NCBI GenBank assembly: GCA_964571225.1
Contig: CAZNBB010000023.1
Location: 1 to 40,933, forward strand
Direction: 5' to 3'
DNA: 40,933 nucleotides
Source: DATFML01 sp964571225
Lineage (GTDB): Bacteria; Pseudomonadota; Gammaproteobacteria; DATFLG01
Shown here: in pieces, positions 23,888 to 32,023 of the stretch
How positions within the stretch are numbered: position 1 is the first letter of the stretch
How the letters are laid out: every line of letters begins with the position of its first letter
The notes under the pieces: generated by a model
The model's database searches: none
Seen by the model: the letters and a program-made list of their open reading frames with translations, nothing else
What the model was told of the DNA's origin: nothing
Translations under genes and position numbers: made by a program

Positions 23888-24105
23888 CGCTCCAGGTGTC
23901 CCGGGAGATGTTCGTATCCCGGGATGAAACGGGAAGCCGGTGCGCCTGATTCCGCTCGGAATCGGCAAGTCCGGCGCTGCCCCCGCAACGGTAGACGAGT
24001 GAAGGCGGATCAGAACGCCACTGCGTGTCGACACGCGGGAAGGCGATTCGCCCGGTCCGGCATCAGCCAGACCACTCGTGAGCCCGGAGACCGGCCTGGA
24101 GCAGG
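23888..24105 (+). promoter_or_regulatory. adenosylcobalamin (B12) riboswitch
   Basis: The conserved core is easily read. GGGAAGCCGGTGCG begins at 23931, CGCTGCCCCCGCAACGGTA at about 23974-23992, GCCACTG at 24017 and GGGAAGG at 24037. The B12 box AGCCCGGAGACCGGCC is at 24081-24096. The element lies upstream of btuB with a strong promoter, so cobalamin should repress btuB and the co-transcribed genes. Spacing of paired elements fits the cobalamin class. The 3' end of the aptamer is estimated. Confidence 0.95.
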
Positions 24106-24195
24106 CGCATGGTCCGTGTCGCGGGGGGCGACAACCACAGGCGCGGTCTCACCGTTCCCTGTCTTCCAGTTCCTCACGCCACGGTATTTGAGCGT

Positions 24196-24213
24196 GGGCG
24201 CGGGTGTGCGCCC
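24196..24213 (+). promoter_or_regulatory. possible expression-platform hairpin before btuB
   Basis: GGGCGC (24196-24201) and GCGCCC (24208-24213) can pair and lie immediately upstream of the AGGGAGG ribosome binding site (24215-24221) and TTG start. No T-run follows, so control at translation initiation is more likely than transcription termination. Confidence 0.5.
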
Positions 24214-24228
24214 CAGGGAGGAACCGCT

Positions 24229-26274
24229 TTGCCTATCCGACACTCCGTCGCACTGCTGACACTTGCCAGTCTCGTTCCGATCGGCGCCCAGGGCGCTTCG
24301 GCCCAGCCCATCGTGGTCACGGCGACGCGGCTGGGCACGCCTGCCTCCAGCGAACCGGCCAACGTGACGGTCATCACCGCCCGGGACATCGCGGACAGCA
24401 CCGCCACCACGTTGCCGCAACTGTTGTCGCAGCAGGCCGGCGTGGTCACCCGCAGCCTGTACGGCAACGACGCCGCCCGCGCCAGCGTCGGACTGCGGGG
24501 GTTCGGCGCCACCGACACCCAGAATACCTTGATCCTGCTGAACGGCCGGCGCCTCAACGACATCGATCTCAGCGCGGTGGACTTCGCTGCCATACCGCTG
24601 CACAGCATCAAGCGCATCGAGATCATCCGCGGGGGCGGCGGCGTGCTGTACGGAGACGGGGCGGTGGGCGGCGCCATCAACATTATTACCCGCAAGGGCG
24701 GACGCGCAGGTACGCGCGCCCATCTGGACATGTCACTGGGAAGTTTCGCCACCCGCACCCTGGACGCCGACGCCAGCCATACCGGCAGCCGGTACTCCCT
24801 GCATGTCGCCGGCCAGGCTGTGGATTCCGACGGCTATCGCGCCAACAACGAGCTGCAGCAGCGCAATGTGCAGGCGGACCTGAAGCTGCCGCAGGCCAAC
24901 GGCGAGTGGTTTCTGCGCATGGGCGGCGACTCCCAGCGCCTGCGCCTGCCCGGACCTCGCACCGTGGACCCGAGCGCGGGAATCAATCAGCTGGTGAACG
25001 ACCGGCGCGGCACAGCCACGCCCAACGACTGGGCCCGCAGAACCGGCGACCGCCTGAGCGGCGGCTATTCCCACTATTGGCAGAATGGCGCCGAAGCGGT
25101 GCTCGATGTGGGCTACCGCACCAAGAACGAAAAGGCGTTTTTCGACGACTACACCTTCGGAGGCAAGTACGCCCGTTATCTGGACTCCGACCTCAGCACC
25201 TGGTCGTTCACGCCGCGGCTGACCCTTCCGCTGCCGTTGTTCGGTCACAGCGCCCGCACGGTGCTGGGCGTGGACTACTACGACTCGCGCTACACATCGG
25301 ACCGGTCCCTGAACCCCTCCACCATCGCCACACCGGTGCATCATCTGTACGTGACCCAGAAGTCCCTGGCCGCCTACGGGCGCACCCGACTCGCCTTGAC
25401 CGGTACCACGGCGTTGACCGCGGGCGCACGCCTGGAGAGGGTGCGCATCACCGCCCGGGATCATGCCGACCCGAGCGCTCCCGGCGGCAGCTTCGCCACC
25501 CAGGCGCCGCCCGCGGACCGCACCGACAACGTCTATCTGCTGGACCTCGGGCTGCACCATCGCCTGCGCCAGGACCTGTCCGTGTACCTGCGCTCGGCCC
25601 GCAGCGTCCGCCTTGCCACCATCGATGAGCTGTTCCAGACGGACCCGACCACATTCCTGCAGGTGTTCTCGCCCCTCAAACCCCAGACCAGCGTGGACGT
25701 GGGCAGCGGCGTAACCTACACCCCCGGCAAATCCCGCTTCAGTGCGGACGTGTACTACCTGCGGCTGAGGAACGAGATCGCCTACGATCCCAATACCTTC
25801 GCCAACGTCAATCTGGATCCCACCCGCCGCTACGGCCTGGAACTGTCCGCTGCCGTCCCCGTCACCGCGCATCTGAAACTACAGGGCAGCTATGCCTACA
25901 TGCGCGCGCAGTTTCGCGACGGACCCAATGCGGGCAACAACGTCCCTCTGGTGCCCCGCCAGACAGCCACCGTGAGCGCCCGTTGGAAACTGCCCCACGG
26001 AAGCTGGGTGTCAGCCGGCGCCCGTTACGTGGGCGCCAAATACTTCGACAACGACCAGACCAACAACTTCGGTCAGCAGATCCCCGCCTACACCTTGGTG
26101 GACCTGAAGGTGGGTAGGCGCTGGCACCAGTGGTCGGTAACCGCGGCCGTGCACAACCTGTTCGACCGCAAGGCGTACGACTACGGCGTGCGCAGCCTGT
26201 CGACCCCCGGCAAATACAACGCCTATCCGCTGCCCGAACGGGCCTTCACCCTGTCGGTGGGCATTGCCCTGTGA
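24229..26274 (+). CDS. btuB: TonB-dependent vitamin B12 receptor
   Basis: Outer-membrane cobalamin receptor of 681 residues. A signal peptide (about 1-26, cut near ASA) is followed by a TonB box (PIVVTATR), a plug domain (about 35-150, with GFGATDTQNTLILLNGRRLND) and a 22-strand type barrel. The start is a TTG at 24229, chosen because AGGGAGG lies ideally before it; the open frame reaches back to 24109 through the riboswitch. It ends in FTLSVGIAL; the last residue is not aromatic, a minor oddity for a barrel. The riboswitch and the tonB and pduO genes downstream make cobalamin (or cobinamide) the likely ligand rather than a siderophore. The stop overlaps tonB by ATGA. Confidence 0.93.
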   Translation: MPIRHSVALLTLASLVPIGAQGASAQPIVVTATRLGTPASSEPANVTVITARDIADSTATTLPQLLSQQAGVVTRSLYGNDAARASVGLRGFGATDTQNTLILLNGRRLNDIDLSAVDFAAIPLHSIKRIEIIRGGGGVLYGDGAVGGAINIITRKGGRAGTRAHLDMSLGSFATRTLDADASHTGSRYSLHVAGQAVDSDGYRANNELQQRNVQADLKLPQANGEWFLRMGGDSQRLRLPGPRTVDPSAGINQLVNDRRGTATPNDWARRTGDRLSGGYSHYWQNGAEAVLDVGYRTKNEKAFFDDYTFGGKYARYLDSDLSTWSFTPRLTLPLPLFGHSARTVLGVDYYDSRYTSDRSLNPSTIATPVHHLYVTQKSLAAYGRTRLALTGTTALTAGARLERVRITARDHADPSAPGGSFATQAPPADRTDNVYLLDLGLHHRLRQDLSVYLRSARSVRLATIDELFQTDPTTFLQVFSPLKPQTSVDVGSGVTYTPGKSRFSADVYYLRLRNEIAYDPNTFANVNLDPTRRYGLELSAAVPVTAHLKLQGSYAYMRAQFRDGPNAGNNVPLVPRQTATVSARWKLPHGSWVSAGARYVGAKYFDNDQTNNFGQQIPAYTLVDLKVGRRWHQWSVTAAVHNLFDRKAYDYGVRSLSTPGKYNAYPLPERAFTLSVGIAL

Positions 26275-27050
26275 TGGCTTCGGACGCCCGTCCGCTGATC
26301 GGCTTTCTGGCGGCATCGCTGCTGCTCCATGCCGCTGTGCTCGGCTGGCTGCACCCCACATTCCGTGGGGCGGCCAGCGGCGTGGCGGACGCTGCGCGTC
26401 TGGATATCTCGCTGCTGCATGCGCCCTACCGTCACACCGATGAACCCAAGGGAAAAGCCACCGCCACGAGCGCGCCCTTGCGCAAAACGGCGCCCCCGTC
26501 GATCGCCCACCGCACGCCGGCGCCACGCAAGCCGCCCCACAGGAACCGGACAGCGACGCCGGCACAGCCCAGGCCTGCGGCGCCGATGGCGACGGCTTCG
26601 CCACCGGCCAAGCACCACGCCCCGCCCGCCCGCAGCGCTGCAGCCAACCGGCCCTCAAGCCGCCCGCCAGCGCGACACCCGGCGAAGGCGACCGGGCCGC
26701 ACGGGTCGGCATCCGCGCGACCGACCAGCGCTCACAATGCAGCCCGGCGCGGCACGCTGACCCGGCGTCTGCGCAAGGCGCTGGTCGATGGCCTGCAGCG
26801 CTATTTCCACTATCCGCCCCTGGCAAGGGAGCGGGGCTGGCAGGGAAAGGTGGTCCTGTCCCTGCGCATCGACGGCAACGGCAAGATCAGCCGGCTGAAG
26901 GTGGCCCGTTCCAGCGGTTACCCGGTGCTGGACCGTGCCGCGCTGCACAGCCTGGAGCAGGTCCGCCGTCTGCCCCAGGCCGCGGCCTGGCTGGACGGAC
27001 GGGACGTGGTGATGGAACTTCCGGTACGCTATCAATTGGTAGGGAGCTGA
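26274..27050 (+). CDS. tonB: dedicated TonB energy-coupling protein
   Basis: A 258-residue TonB. A hydrophobic anchor at the N-terminus (about 8-24, GFLAASLLLHAAVLGWL) is followed by a long low-complexity linker rich in Pro, Ala, Lys and Arg (about 55-160) that spans the periplasm, and a C-terminal TonB domain (about 165-255) with YPPLARERGWQGKVVLSLRI and GYPVLDRAAL. No exbB/exbD genes are near, so it must share these with another set. Overlap with btuB by ATGA argues that it serves this receptor. The linker is unusually rich in Arg/His for TonB. Confidence 0.9.
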   Translation: MASDARPLIGFLAASLLLHAAVLGWLHPTFRGAASGVADAARLDISLLHAPYRHTDEPKGKATATSAPLRKTAPPSIAHRTPAPRKPPHRNRTATPAQPRPAAPMATASPPAKHHAPPARSAAANRPSSRPPARHPAKATGPHGSASARPTSAHNAARRGTLTRRLRKALVDGLQRYFHYPPLARERGWQGKVVLSLRIDGNGKISRLKVARSSGYPVLDRAALHSLEQVRRLPQAAAWLDGRDVVMELPVRYQLVGS

Positions 27051-27103
27051 ACGGGGCCGGCGCCAATCGGAGCGCCGGCGCGGCATTGCGAGACCGATGA
27101 GCC

Positions 27104-27649
27104 ATGGGCAACCGACTGTCGAAGATCTATACCCGCACCGGAGACCAGGGTAGCACCGGCCTGGGGGACGGTTCGCGCGTCGACAAGGACGACCCGCGGG
27201 TGGAAGCCATCGGCACGGTGGACGAGCTCAACAGCGCATTGGCCCTGGTGGCGGCGCAACCGCTGCCATCCGCCGTGGGCGATGTCGTCACCCAGGTGCA
27301 GAACGAGTTGTTCGACCTGGGCGGAGAGCTGAGCATGCCGGGTCACCAGGCCATCGGCGCCGAGCAGGTCAATGCCCTGGAGCAGGCCCTGGACGGCTTC
27401 AACGCCGACCTGCCCCCTTTGAAGGAATTCATTCTGCCGGGCGGCGGACCGGCAGCAGCGGCCTGCCATCTGGCCCGGGCCATTTGCCGCCGGGCCGAAC
27501 GCCGGACCCTGACCCTGGCCCGCGTCCAGACCGTCAACCCCCAGGCTCTGGTATATCTCAACCGGCTCTCGGACCTGCTGTTCGTGGTGGCGCGGGTGTT
27601 GGCGCGGGAGGCCGGCAACGGCGAAGTGTTCTGGCGACACCAGCGCTGA
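27104..27649 (+). CDS. cob(I)alamin adenosyltransferase, PduO type
   Basis: A 181-residue ATP:corrinoid adenosyltransferase that converts imported cob(I)alamin to adenosylcobalamin. The N-terminal KIYTRTGDQGSTGLGDG (7-23) binds ATP, and CRRAERR (about 127-133) is conserved. The length is that of single-domain PduO (MMAB-like) enzymes. It is 53 bp after tonB on the same strand, so it is likely part of the riboswitch-controlled transcript. With btuBCDF and cobC this supports salvage and activation of outside B12. In E. coli the unrelated BtuR does the same job. Confidence 0.95.
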   Translation: MGNRLSKIYTRTGDQGSTGLGDGSRVDKDDPRVEAIGTVDELNSALALVAAQPLPSAVGDVVTQVQNELFDLGGELSMPGHQAIGAEQVNALEQALDGFNADLPPLKEFILPGGGPAAAACHLARAICRRAERRTLTLARVQTVNPQALVYLNRLSDLLFVVARVLAREAGNGEVFWRHQR

Positions 27650-27682
27650 CCGGCGCGTTTCGAAACGGGCCGCAGGGCACGC

Positions 27683-27688
27683 TATAAT
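27683..27688 (+). promoter_or_regulatory. -10 box of a possible promoter for DUF2322
   Basis: A perfect TATAAT stands 36 bp before the DUF2322 start, in the gap after pduO. No convincing -35 is found at the usual distance, so the promoter is weakly supported. Confidence 0.3.
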
Positions 27689-27723
27689 TGCGGCCCCCCA
27701 TGCCCGCAGCGACCGTAGAACCC

Positions 27724-28047
27724 ATGACCCGTTTCGCCGATAACCTGACGACCCTGCCCTCCATAGAGAACCTGGAACGACTGGAATTGTATGGCGAGGG
27801 CTACGAACCCGACGTCGTCATCGAGAACAAACCCGGTCAGCAGGGCGCGCTGGCGGTCTACTACAAGGTTGCCGTGGACTTCGGCGGCATCGGGCCCCAG
27901 GCCGCCCGCCGGGCACTGGAACTGTTCGCCGAGCATGTGGAAGACGCCAAAGCCCACCCCGGCCGGCATCCCAACATCGACCGCCTGTTCACCGTCATTG
28001 AACGGGAGGACTACTATTCGGTGAAGGCCATCCCCAAGAACAGCTGA
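27724..28047 (+). CDS. DUF2322 family protein
   Basis: A 107-residue cytoplasmic protein of unknown function. The family pattern is clear: LPSIENLERLELYG near the N-terminus, VIENKPGQQGALAVYYKV, then ALELFAEHVEDAKAHPGRHPNIDRL. The start at 27724 is chosen from the family pattern; an in-frame ATG lies at 27700. It sits between pduO and an NAD(P)-binding reductase, with 17 bp to the latter's start, so it may be co-transcribed with that gene. No metal or cofactor motif is obvious. Confidence 0.85.
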   Translation: MTRFADNLTTLPSIENLERLELYGEGYEPDVVIENKPGQQGALAVYYKVAVDFGGIGPQAARRALELFAEHVEDAKAHPGRHPNIDRLFTVIEREDYYSVKAIPKNS

Positions 28048-28064
28048 CAATCGCCAGGAGCCTC

Positions 28065-28993
28065 ATGAAAGAACCTGTGGTCATCGTCGGTATTGGAGAG
28101 TTGGGCGGCGTGTTCGCCCGCGGTTTTCTGAAACTCGGGCACCCCGTCTTTCCGCTGCTGCGCGGCCAGGAACCGGAGGCACTGGCCGCCGAGGTTCCCC
28201 AGCCCGCGACAGTGGTGGCGGCAGTGGCGGAAGGGGACCTGCACCCGGTCCTGAAATCCCTTCCCGACCACTGGAAGCAGCGCCTGGCGCTGATCCAGAA
28301 CGAGTTGCTTCCCGCCGACTGGAAACGCCACGGCCTGACCGATCCCACCATCATTTCGGTGTGGTTCGAGAAGAAGCCCGGACGCGAAGCCCGCGTGATT
28401 CTGCCCTCGCCCGCCTACGGGCCCGGCGCCGCCCTGCTGCGGGATGCTCTGGCAACCCTGGACATTCCGGTGCGGGTGCTGGCCGACGAGGCTCAACTGC
28501 TGTTCGAACTGGTGCGCAAGAACGTCTATATCCTGACCACCAACATCGCCGGTTTGGTCACCGACGGCACCGTCCACGACCTGTGGCACGACCACCAGCC
28601 CCTGGCACGGGCCGTCGCCCTGGAAGTGGTGGAGTTGCAGGAGTCCCTGACCGGCGAACGGCTGGACGGCGAGGCGCTGGTGGCAGGCATGGTGGAGGCG
28701 TTCGACGGGGACCCCGAACACCGCTGCACCGGCCGCAGCGCACCGGCCCGCCTGACCCGTGCCCTGCAACTGGCCGATGAGTACGGCATCGAAGCGCCGC
28801 GCATCCGGGAGATTGCGGCNNNNNNNNNNNNNNNNNNNNNNNNNNNNNNNNNNNNNNNNNNNNNNNNNNNNNNNNNNNNNNNNNNNNNNNNNNNNNNNNN
28901 NNNNNNNNNNNNNNNNNNNTGCAACTGGCCGATGAGTACGGCATCGAAGCGCCGCGCATCCGGGAGATTGCGGCAAGTCACCTCAAGAAGTGA
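28065..28993 (+). CDS. NAD(P)-binding ApbA/PanE-like reductase, split by an assembly gap
   Basis: An N-terminal Rossmann motif GIGELGGVFARGF (about 9-21) and a C-terminal helical part suggest a ketopantoate-reductase-like dehydrogenase; the substrate is not clear and some key PanE residues are not evident. The frame is broken only by the 100-N run at 28820-28919. The 55 bp before it (28765-28819) are repeated after it (28920-28974). If one copy and the Ns are removed (155 bases, not a multiple of three) the frame continues as EIAASHLKK and stops at 28991-28993, giving 257 residues. Without this correction the protein appears frame-shifted and runs on falsely into repeats. It follows DUF2322 by 17 bp. 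Confidence 0.78.
28765..28974. other. scaffold gap 1 with duplicated 55-bp flank
   Basis: The gap is 100 Ns at 28820-28919. The 55 bases just before it are identical to the 55 just after it. Two contigs that overlap by a 55-base k-mer were joined with a fixed-size gap rather than merged. The true sequence most likely has no gap. Confidence 0.92.
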
Positions 28994-29123
28994 GAGCCAC
29001 GGAATCCACGGAACCCACGGAAAGCGCTATTCGCTTGCCGCACCGGCAATTCTGGCTCCTGCGCTGCGAAATCAAATGCGCCACGGAAAACACGGAAAGC
29101 ACGGACGAGAGGACGGCAAGAAC

Positions 29124-29154
29124 GTAGGGCGCAATAAGCGTAGCGCATTGCGCC
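29124..29154 (+). repeat. REP-like palindrome (GTAG type), copy 1
   Basis: A GTAG tetranucleotide is followed by an 8-bp stem (GGCGCAAT 29128-29135 with ATTGCGCC 29147-29154) and an 11-base loop. GTAG plus an imperfect palindrome is the pattern of REP elements mobilised by RAYT (TnpA-REP) transposases. Confidence 0.65.
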
Positions 29155-29222
29155 GGAGTCCCGAAAAGCTTTATGAGAGCCACCGAATCCACGGACGGGA
29201 AGATTTTGAACCGCGGTTGTCC

Positions 29223-29253
29223 GGTGCAATGCGCGTTGCTTATTGCACCCTAC
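29223..29253 (-). repeat. REP-like palindrome (GTAG type), copy 2
   Basis: On the minus strand GTAG precedes an 8-bp stem (GGTGCAAT with ATTGCACC) with the same loop length and almost the same loop bases as copy 1. It is inverted relative to copy 1, about 70 bp away, giving a BIME-like pair. Confidence 0.65.
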
Positions 29254-29483
29254 GCCGCTTGATGCCTTTTGAATCTCTTGTCCGTGGATTCCGTAGCTCC
29301 AAGGGTTTTGGGTTCATACGCCACAGCGCCAGTCGGTAACCGCGCCTGTGTGACGAGTCCGCCACGATCACCCCGGCATTCCCTTCCGTCCGTGCTTTCC
29401 GTGTCTTCCGTGGCGCTTTCGCCTTTGCCTTATCCCTTCCGTGGATTCCGTGGGTTCCGTGGCTCTTCCCGCCCCGCCCGGAC

Positions 29484-30359
29484 TCATCGGTTGCGGACTT
29501 TCTGCAGGTCCCGGCAGATCATCGCCGCGCCGTCCAGGATGCGCGGCGTGGGACGGGCGATCAGGTCGGCGGGAATGCCGAAGATCGCGCCGTTGCGTAC
29601 TGCCGGTACGGCCTTCCACCGGGACCAGAACGCCCCCATGGATCGGCTGTCCTGTCCCGCATAACTGGAGAACACGATGGCCCGGGGACGGGCGGCGAGC
29701 ACGGCTTCCAGCGACACCTGGGGGGCGAGCCCGGACAAGTCGGCGAAGATATTGCGCCCGCCGCACAGGCGCAGCACCCGGCTGATGATGTGCTCGCCCG
29801 TCACGGTGATCAGCGGATGGGTGGAGACCTGGAAGAACACGGTCACCGGAGAACGTCCCGTATAACGCCGGCGCAGCGCCTTCAGCCGCCGCTCGAAGGC
29901 CTGGGCAGCCGCCCCTGCCGCCGGCTCGGTACCCGCCAGCCGCCCCAGGGCCCGCAGGTCATGGGCAATGGTTCGGAAGCGACGCGGCTCGGACACGAAC
30001 ACGGGAATTCCAAGGCGCCGCAAGGCGGCCAGCTGGCCGGGCGGGTTGCCGCTGCCCCAGCCCACCACCAGATCGGGGTGCAGGGCGAGCACCCGCTCGC
30101 GGTCGATGCGACTGGCATTGCCGACCCGCGGAAGCCGGCGGGCGGCGGGCGGGTAGTCGCTGTAGGACACGGTTCCCACCACCTGCGCACCGGCTCCGGC
30201 ATCGAACAACAGTTCCGTGGCATGGGGCGCCAGACTGACGATGCGCCGGGCGGGATGGGACAGATGAATGACAGTGCCGGCGTCGTCCACGGCGGACACC
30301 GGAGCCGCCGGCGCCGCGCCCGACACCAGCCACGCCAGCACCAGCAGCAGCGCCCTCAC
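29484..30359 (-). CDS. btuF: cobalamin-binding periplasmic protein
   Basis: A 291-residue substrate-binding protein of the class III (BtuF/FhuD) type. A signal peptide (about 1-22, ending AAPAAP) is followed by RRIVSLAPHATELLFDAGAG and DLVVGWGSGNPPGQLAALRRLG, typical of BtuF, and a long backbone helix between two lobes. The GTG at 30359 overlaps the cobC stop by GTGA, so translation is coupled. The open frame extends upstream through cobC as a shadow. It should deliver cobalamin to BtuCD encoded about 9 kb away. It converges with the split reductase gene. Confidence 0.92.
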   Translation of the reverse strand: MRALLLVLAWLVSGAAPAAPVSAVDDAGTVIHLSHPARRIVSLAPHATELLFDAGAGAQVVGTVSYSDYPPAARRLPRVGNASRIDRERVLALHPDLVVGWGSGNPPGQLAALRRLGIPVFVSEPRRFRTIAHDLRALGRLAGTEPAAGAAAQAFERRLKALRRRYTGRSPVTVFFQVSTHPLITVTGEHIISRVLRLCGGRNIFADLSGLAPQVSLEAVLAARPRAIVFSSYAGQDSRSMGAFWSRWKAVPAVRNGAIFGIPADLIARPTPRILDGAAMICRDLQKVRNR

Positions 30360-30985
30360 ACCAAAGTGCCACCGTGGAACACGAGGGCGGCCGGCCCGTC
30401 CTGCGGGACCTGCACGCGGGTCACACCGGCATTGGCCACCTGGATACGGTACAGGGCTGCCAGGGGAATCTGGAGTGTGTGGGCGAGGGTGGCCCGGATC
30501 ACTCCCGCGTGTGCGACCACCAGCACCGACTGTCCGCGATAGCGTTCCACCAGCTCGTCGAATGCGGCCGCCACCCTTGCGGTGAAGGCCGGCAGCGGCT
30601 CGGCGCCCGGCGGACGGCAACCCACCGGATCGCGGTAGAAGGCCGCATACTGCTCGGGATCGGCTGTCTGTACATCGGCGCGGCTGCGACCTTCCCAGGC
30701 GCCGAAGCCGACCTCTTTGAGCCGGGCATCGGCCGTCACCGGGATGCCGAGGAGCTCCCCCAGGGCCTGGGCGAACTCGCTGCACCGCAACAGCGGCGAG
30801 GTGACGATGACGTCCCAGCCACCGTAATCCCCCACCGAGTTCCACATCTGTTGCCAGCCGAGCTCGCTGAGCGGATCGTCGAGTTGGCCGCGATAGCGTC
30901 GCCCCCCCACAGGCTGGCCGTGGCGGATGATATCGATGCGGGTGACTGCGGGGGTGGAATCAGTAGCGGGACGGATAGCGGACAT
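30356..30985 (-). CDS. cobC: alpha-ribazole phosphatase-like histidine phosphatase
   Basis: A 209-residue histidine phosphatase. The phospho-accepting histidine is His22 in RHGQP, and the second conserved histidine is in VVAHAGVIRA. CobC removes phosphate from alpha-ribazole-5'-phosphate (or the cobalamin phosphate) in lower-ligand assembly. The family also holds phosphoglycerate mutase-like and other phosphatases, but overlap with btuF by four bases (GTGA) supports a corrinoid role. The start follows GGAG at 7 bp. It is 104 bp after ampE on the same strand. Confidence 0.86.
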   Translation of the reverse strand: MSAIRPATDSTPAVTRIDIIRHGQPVGGRRYRGQLDDPLSELGWQQMWNSVGDYGGWDVIVTSPLLRCSEFAQALGELLGIPVTADARLKEVGFGAWEGRSRADVQTADPEQYAAFYRDPVGCRPPGAEPLPAFTARVAAAFDELVERYRGQSVLVVAHAGVIRATLAHTLQIPLAALYRIQVANAGVTRVQVPQDGPAALVFHGGTLV

Positions 30986-31089
30986 CGGGACACTCCGGCG
31001 AGGAAACGGAGTTTACAACAAGTAGATGAGCATTCCGAGCGCCTTTGCAACGCCGTGAGTGCCGCTTCAGCGGTCTGCGCAGAGGTTCC

Positions 31090-31953
31090 CTAGGCAGCCC
31101 AGCCGGCCAAGGTGAACAACGCGAGCAGAAACACCCACACGCCCAGGGTACGCCATACCACACCCATGGCCAGACCCACCGTGGAGGCGTCCACCGGGCT
31201 GTCGGCCTCCAGACCGAGTGCGCCGCGGCCGGCATCCACCAACACCCCGGCGGTGGGATCGAAAAAGCGCTCCAGTCGGGTCGTACGGCCTTCCCGCAAA
31301 CCGGTCAGCGCCCCTTCGAAATCCCCCGAAACCGCGAACCCGAGCCCTGCCAGCCAGGCCGACGGCCAGCCCAGCAGGCTGTGGAAACGAACGGCCACAT
31401 TCTGGAATTCGCTCTCGTCGGGGGCGCCCTGCTGGCGCAACACGGTGGCACAACGATACAGAACGGCGCCCATGGGTCCCAGCACCATGAACCAGAACAA
31501 CACCGCGAACAGACGAGTGTTGGATTGGCTGAACACCCCGTCCACCGCGGCTCCCTCCCGATCGCCGCTGTCGGGAAGCTGCCCGCCCAGCAGACGGTCG
31601 GCGGCCCTGTAGACCAGGGACTCGTCGGCGCCGCCGGCGGCATCCTGGTAGCTTTCAGCATCGGCAGCCAGATCCCGGGGACCCAGGCAGTACACCAATA
31701 CGGCGATGGAGAAGACCAGCTCCGGCAGCCCGAACAGCCAGCTGCTCAGCCAGTCCTGAAGCACAGCGGTGATGACCACCGGCACGGCGAGCACCACCAG
31801 CACCCCGAAGGCGCCGTCCCAGGGCGGGGACTGAAAGAAGCGGCGCCGCAGCCAGCCGGAGAAATCCACGAACGCGTCGAACCGCCGCAGATCCTGCAGA
31901 TGGCCCAGAAAGCGCTCCACCAGCAGGGCGACGAGTACGGAAATGAGCGTCAT
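31090..31953 (-). CDS. ampE: AmpE-like membrane protein
   Basis: A 287-residue inner-membrane protein with four to five hydrophobic segments. The start MTLISVLVALLVERF and the WDGAFGVLVVLAVPVV segment fit AmpE, which is encoded with AmpD and implicated in sensing beta-lactam or cell-wall damage. AmpE shares ancestry with the cobalamin enzyme CbiB/CobD, so membership of a B12 pathway was considered; the adjacency to ampD argues for AmpE. The open frame runs upstream into ampD as a shadow; the ATG at 31953 gives the family length. It lies 70 bp after ampD. Confidence 0.87.
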   Translation of the reverse strand: MTLISVLVALLVERFLGHLQDLRRFDAFVDFSGWLRRRFFQSPPWDGAFGVLVVLAVPVVITAVLQDWLSSWLFGLPELVFSIAVLVYCLGPRDLAADAESYQDAAGGADESLVYRAADRLLGGQLPDSGDREGAAVDGVFSQSNTRLFAVLFWFMVLGPMGAVLYRCATVLRQQGAPDESEFQNVAVRFHSLLGWPSAWLAGLGFAVSGDFEGALTGLREGRTTRLERFFDPTAGVLVDAGRGALGLEADSPVDASTVGLAMGVVWRTLGVWVFLLALFTLAGWAA

Positions 31954-32023
31954 GGCTGCAAATTCGGTCCGAATTGTTCTTAGAATCCAGGCAGACGACG
32001 CTACCGGCTGCACGAGTTGGCTG

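Larger units (their letters stand above)
28994..29483. repeat. nested inverted-repeat block, non-coding
   Basis: This 490-bp stretch has no believable gene. Its left half repeats units like CCACGGAA(T/A)CCACGG and its right half has the same units inverted, in the order outer, middle, inner: 28996-29025 pairs with 29440-29472, 29078-29106 with 29386-29418, and 29173-29200 with 29270-29300. Two REP-like palindromes (29124-29154 and 29223-29253) sit head-to-head between the inner arms. The whole block could fold into a large cruciform or hairpin. It separates the reductase from btuF, which converge. Confidence 0.75.

Noticed and set aside
28065..29339. A real frameshift or a 424-residue extended reductase
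   Set aside because: The extension is caused by 100 Ns and a duplicated 55-bp flank that shift the frame; the collapsed sequence stops at 28993.
28994..29483. CRISPR-like array or FRG-repeat protein in the CCACGGAA block
   Set aside because: The units are short, irregularly spaced and inverted about a centre, with no uniform spacers; the FRG-repeat frames are translations of the repeat and lack start signals.
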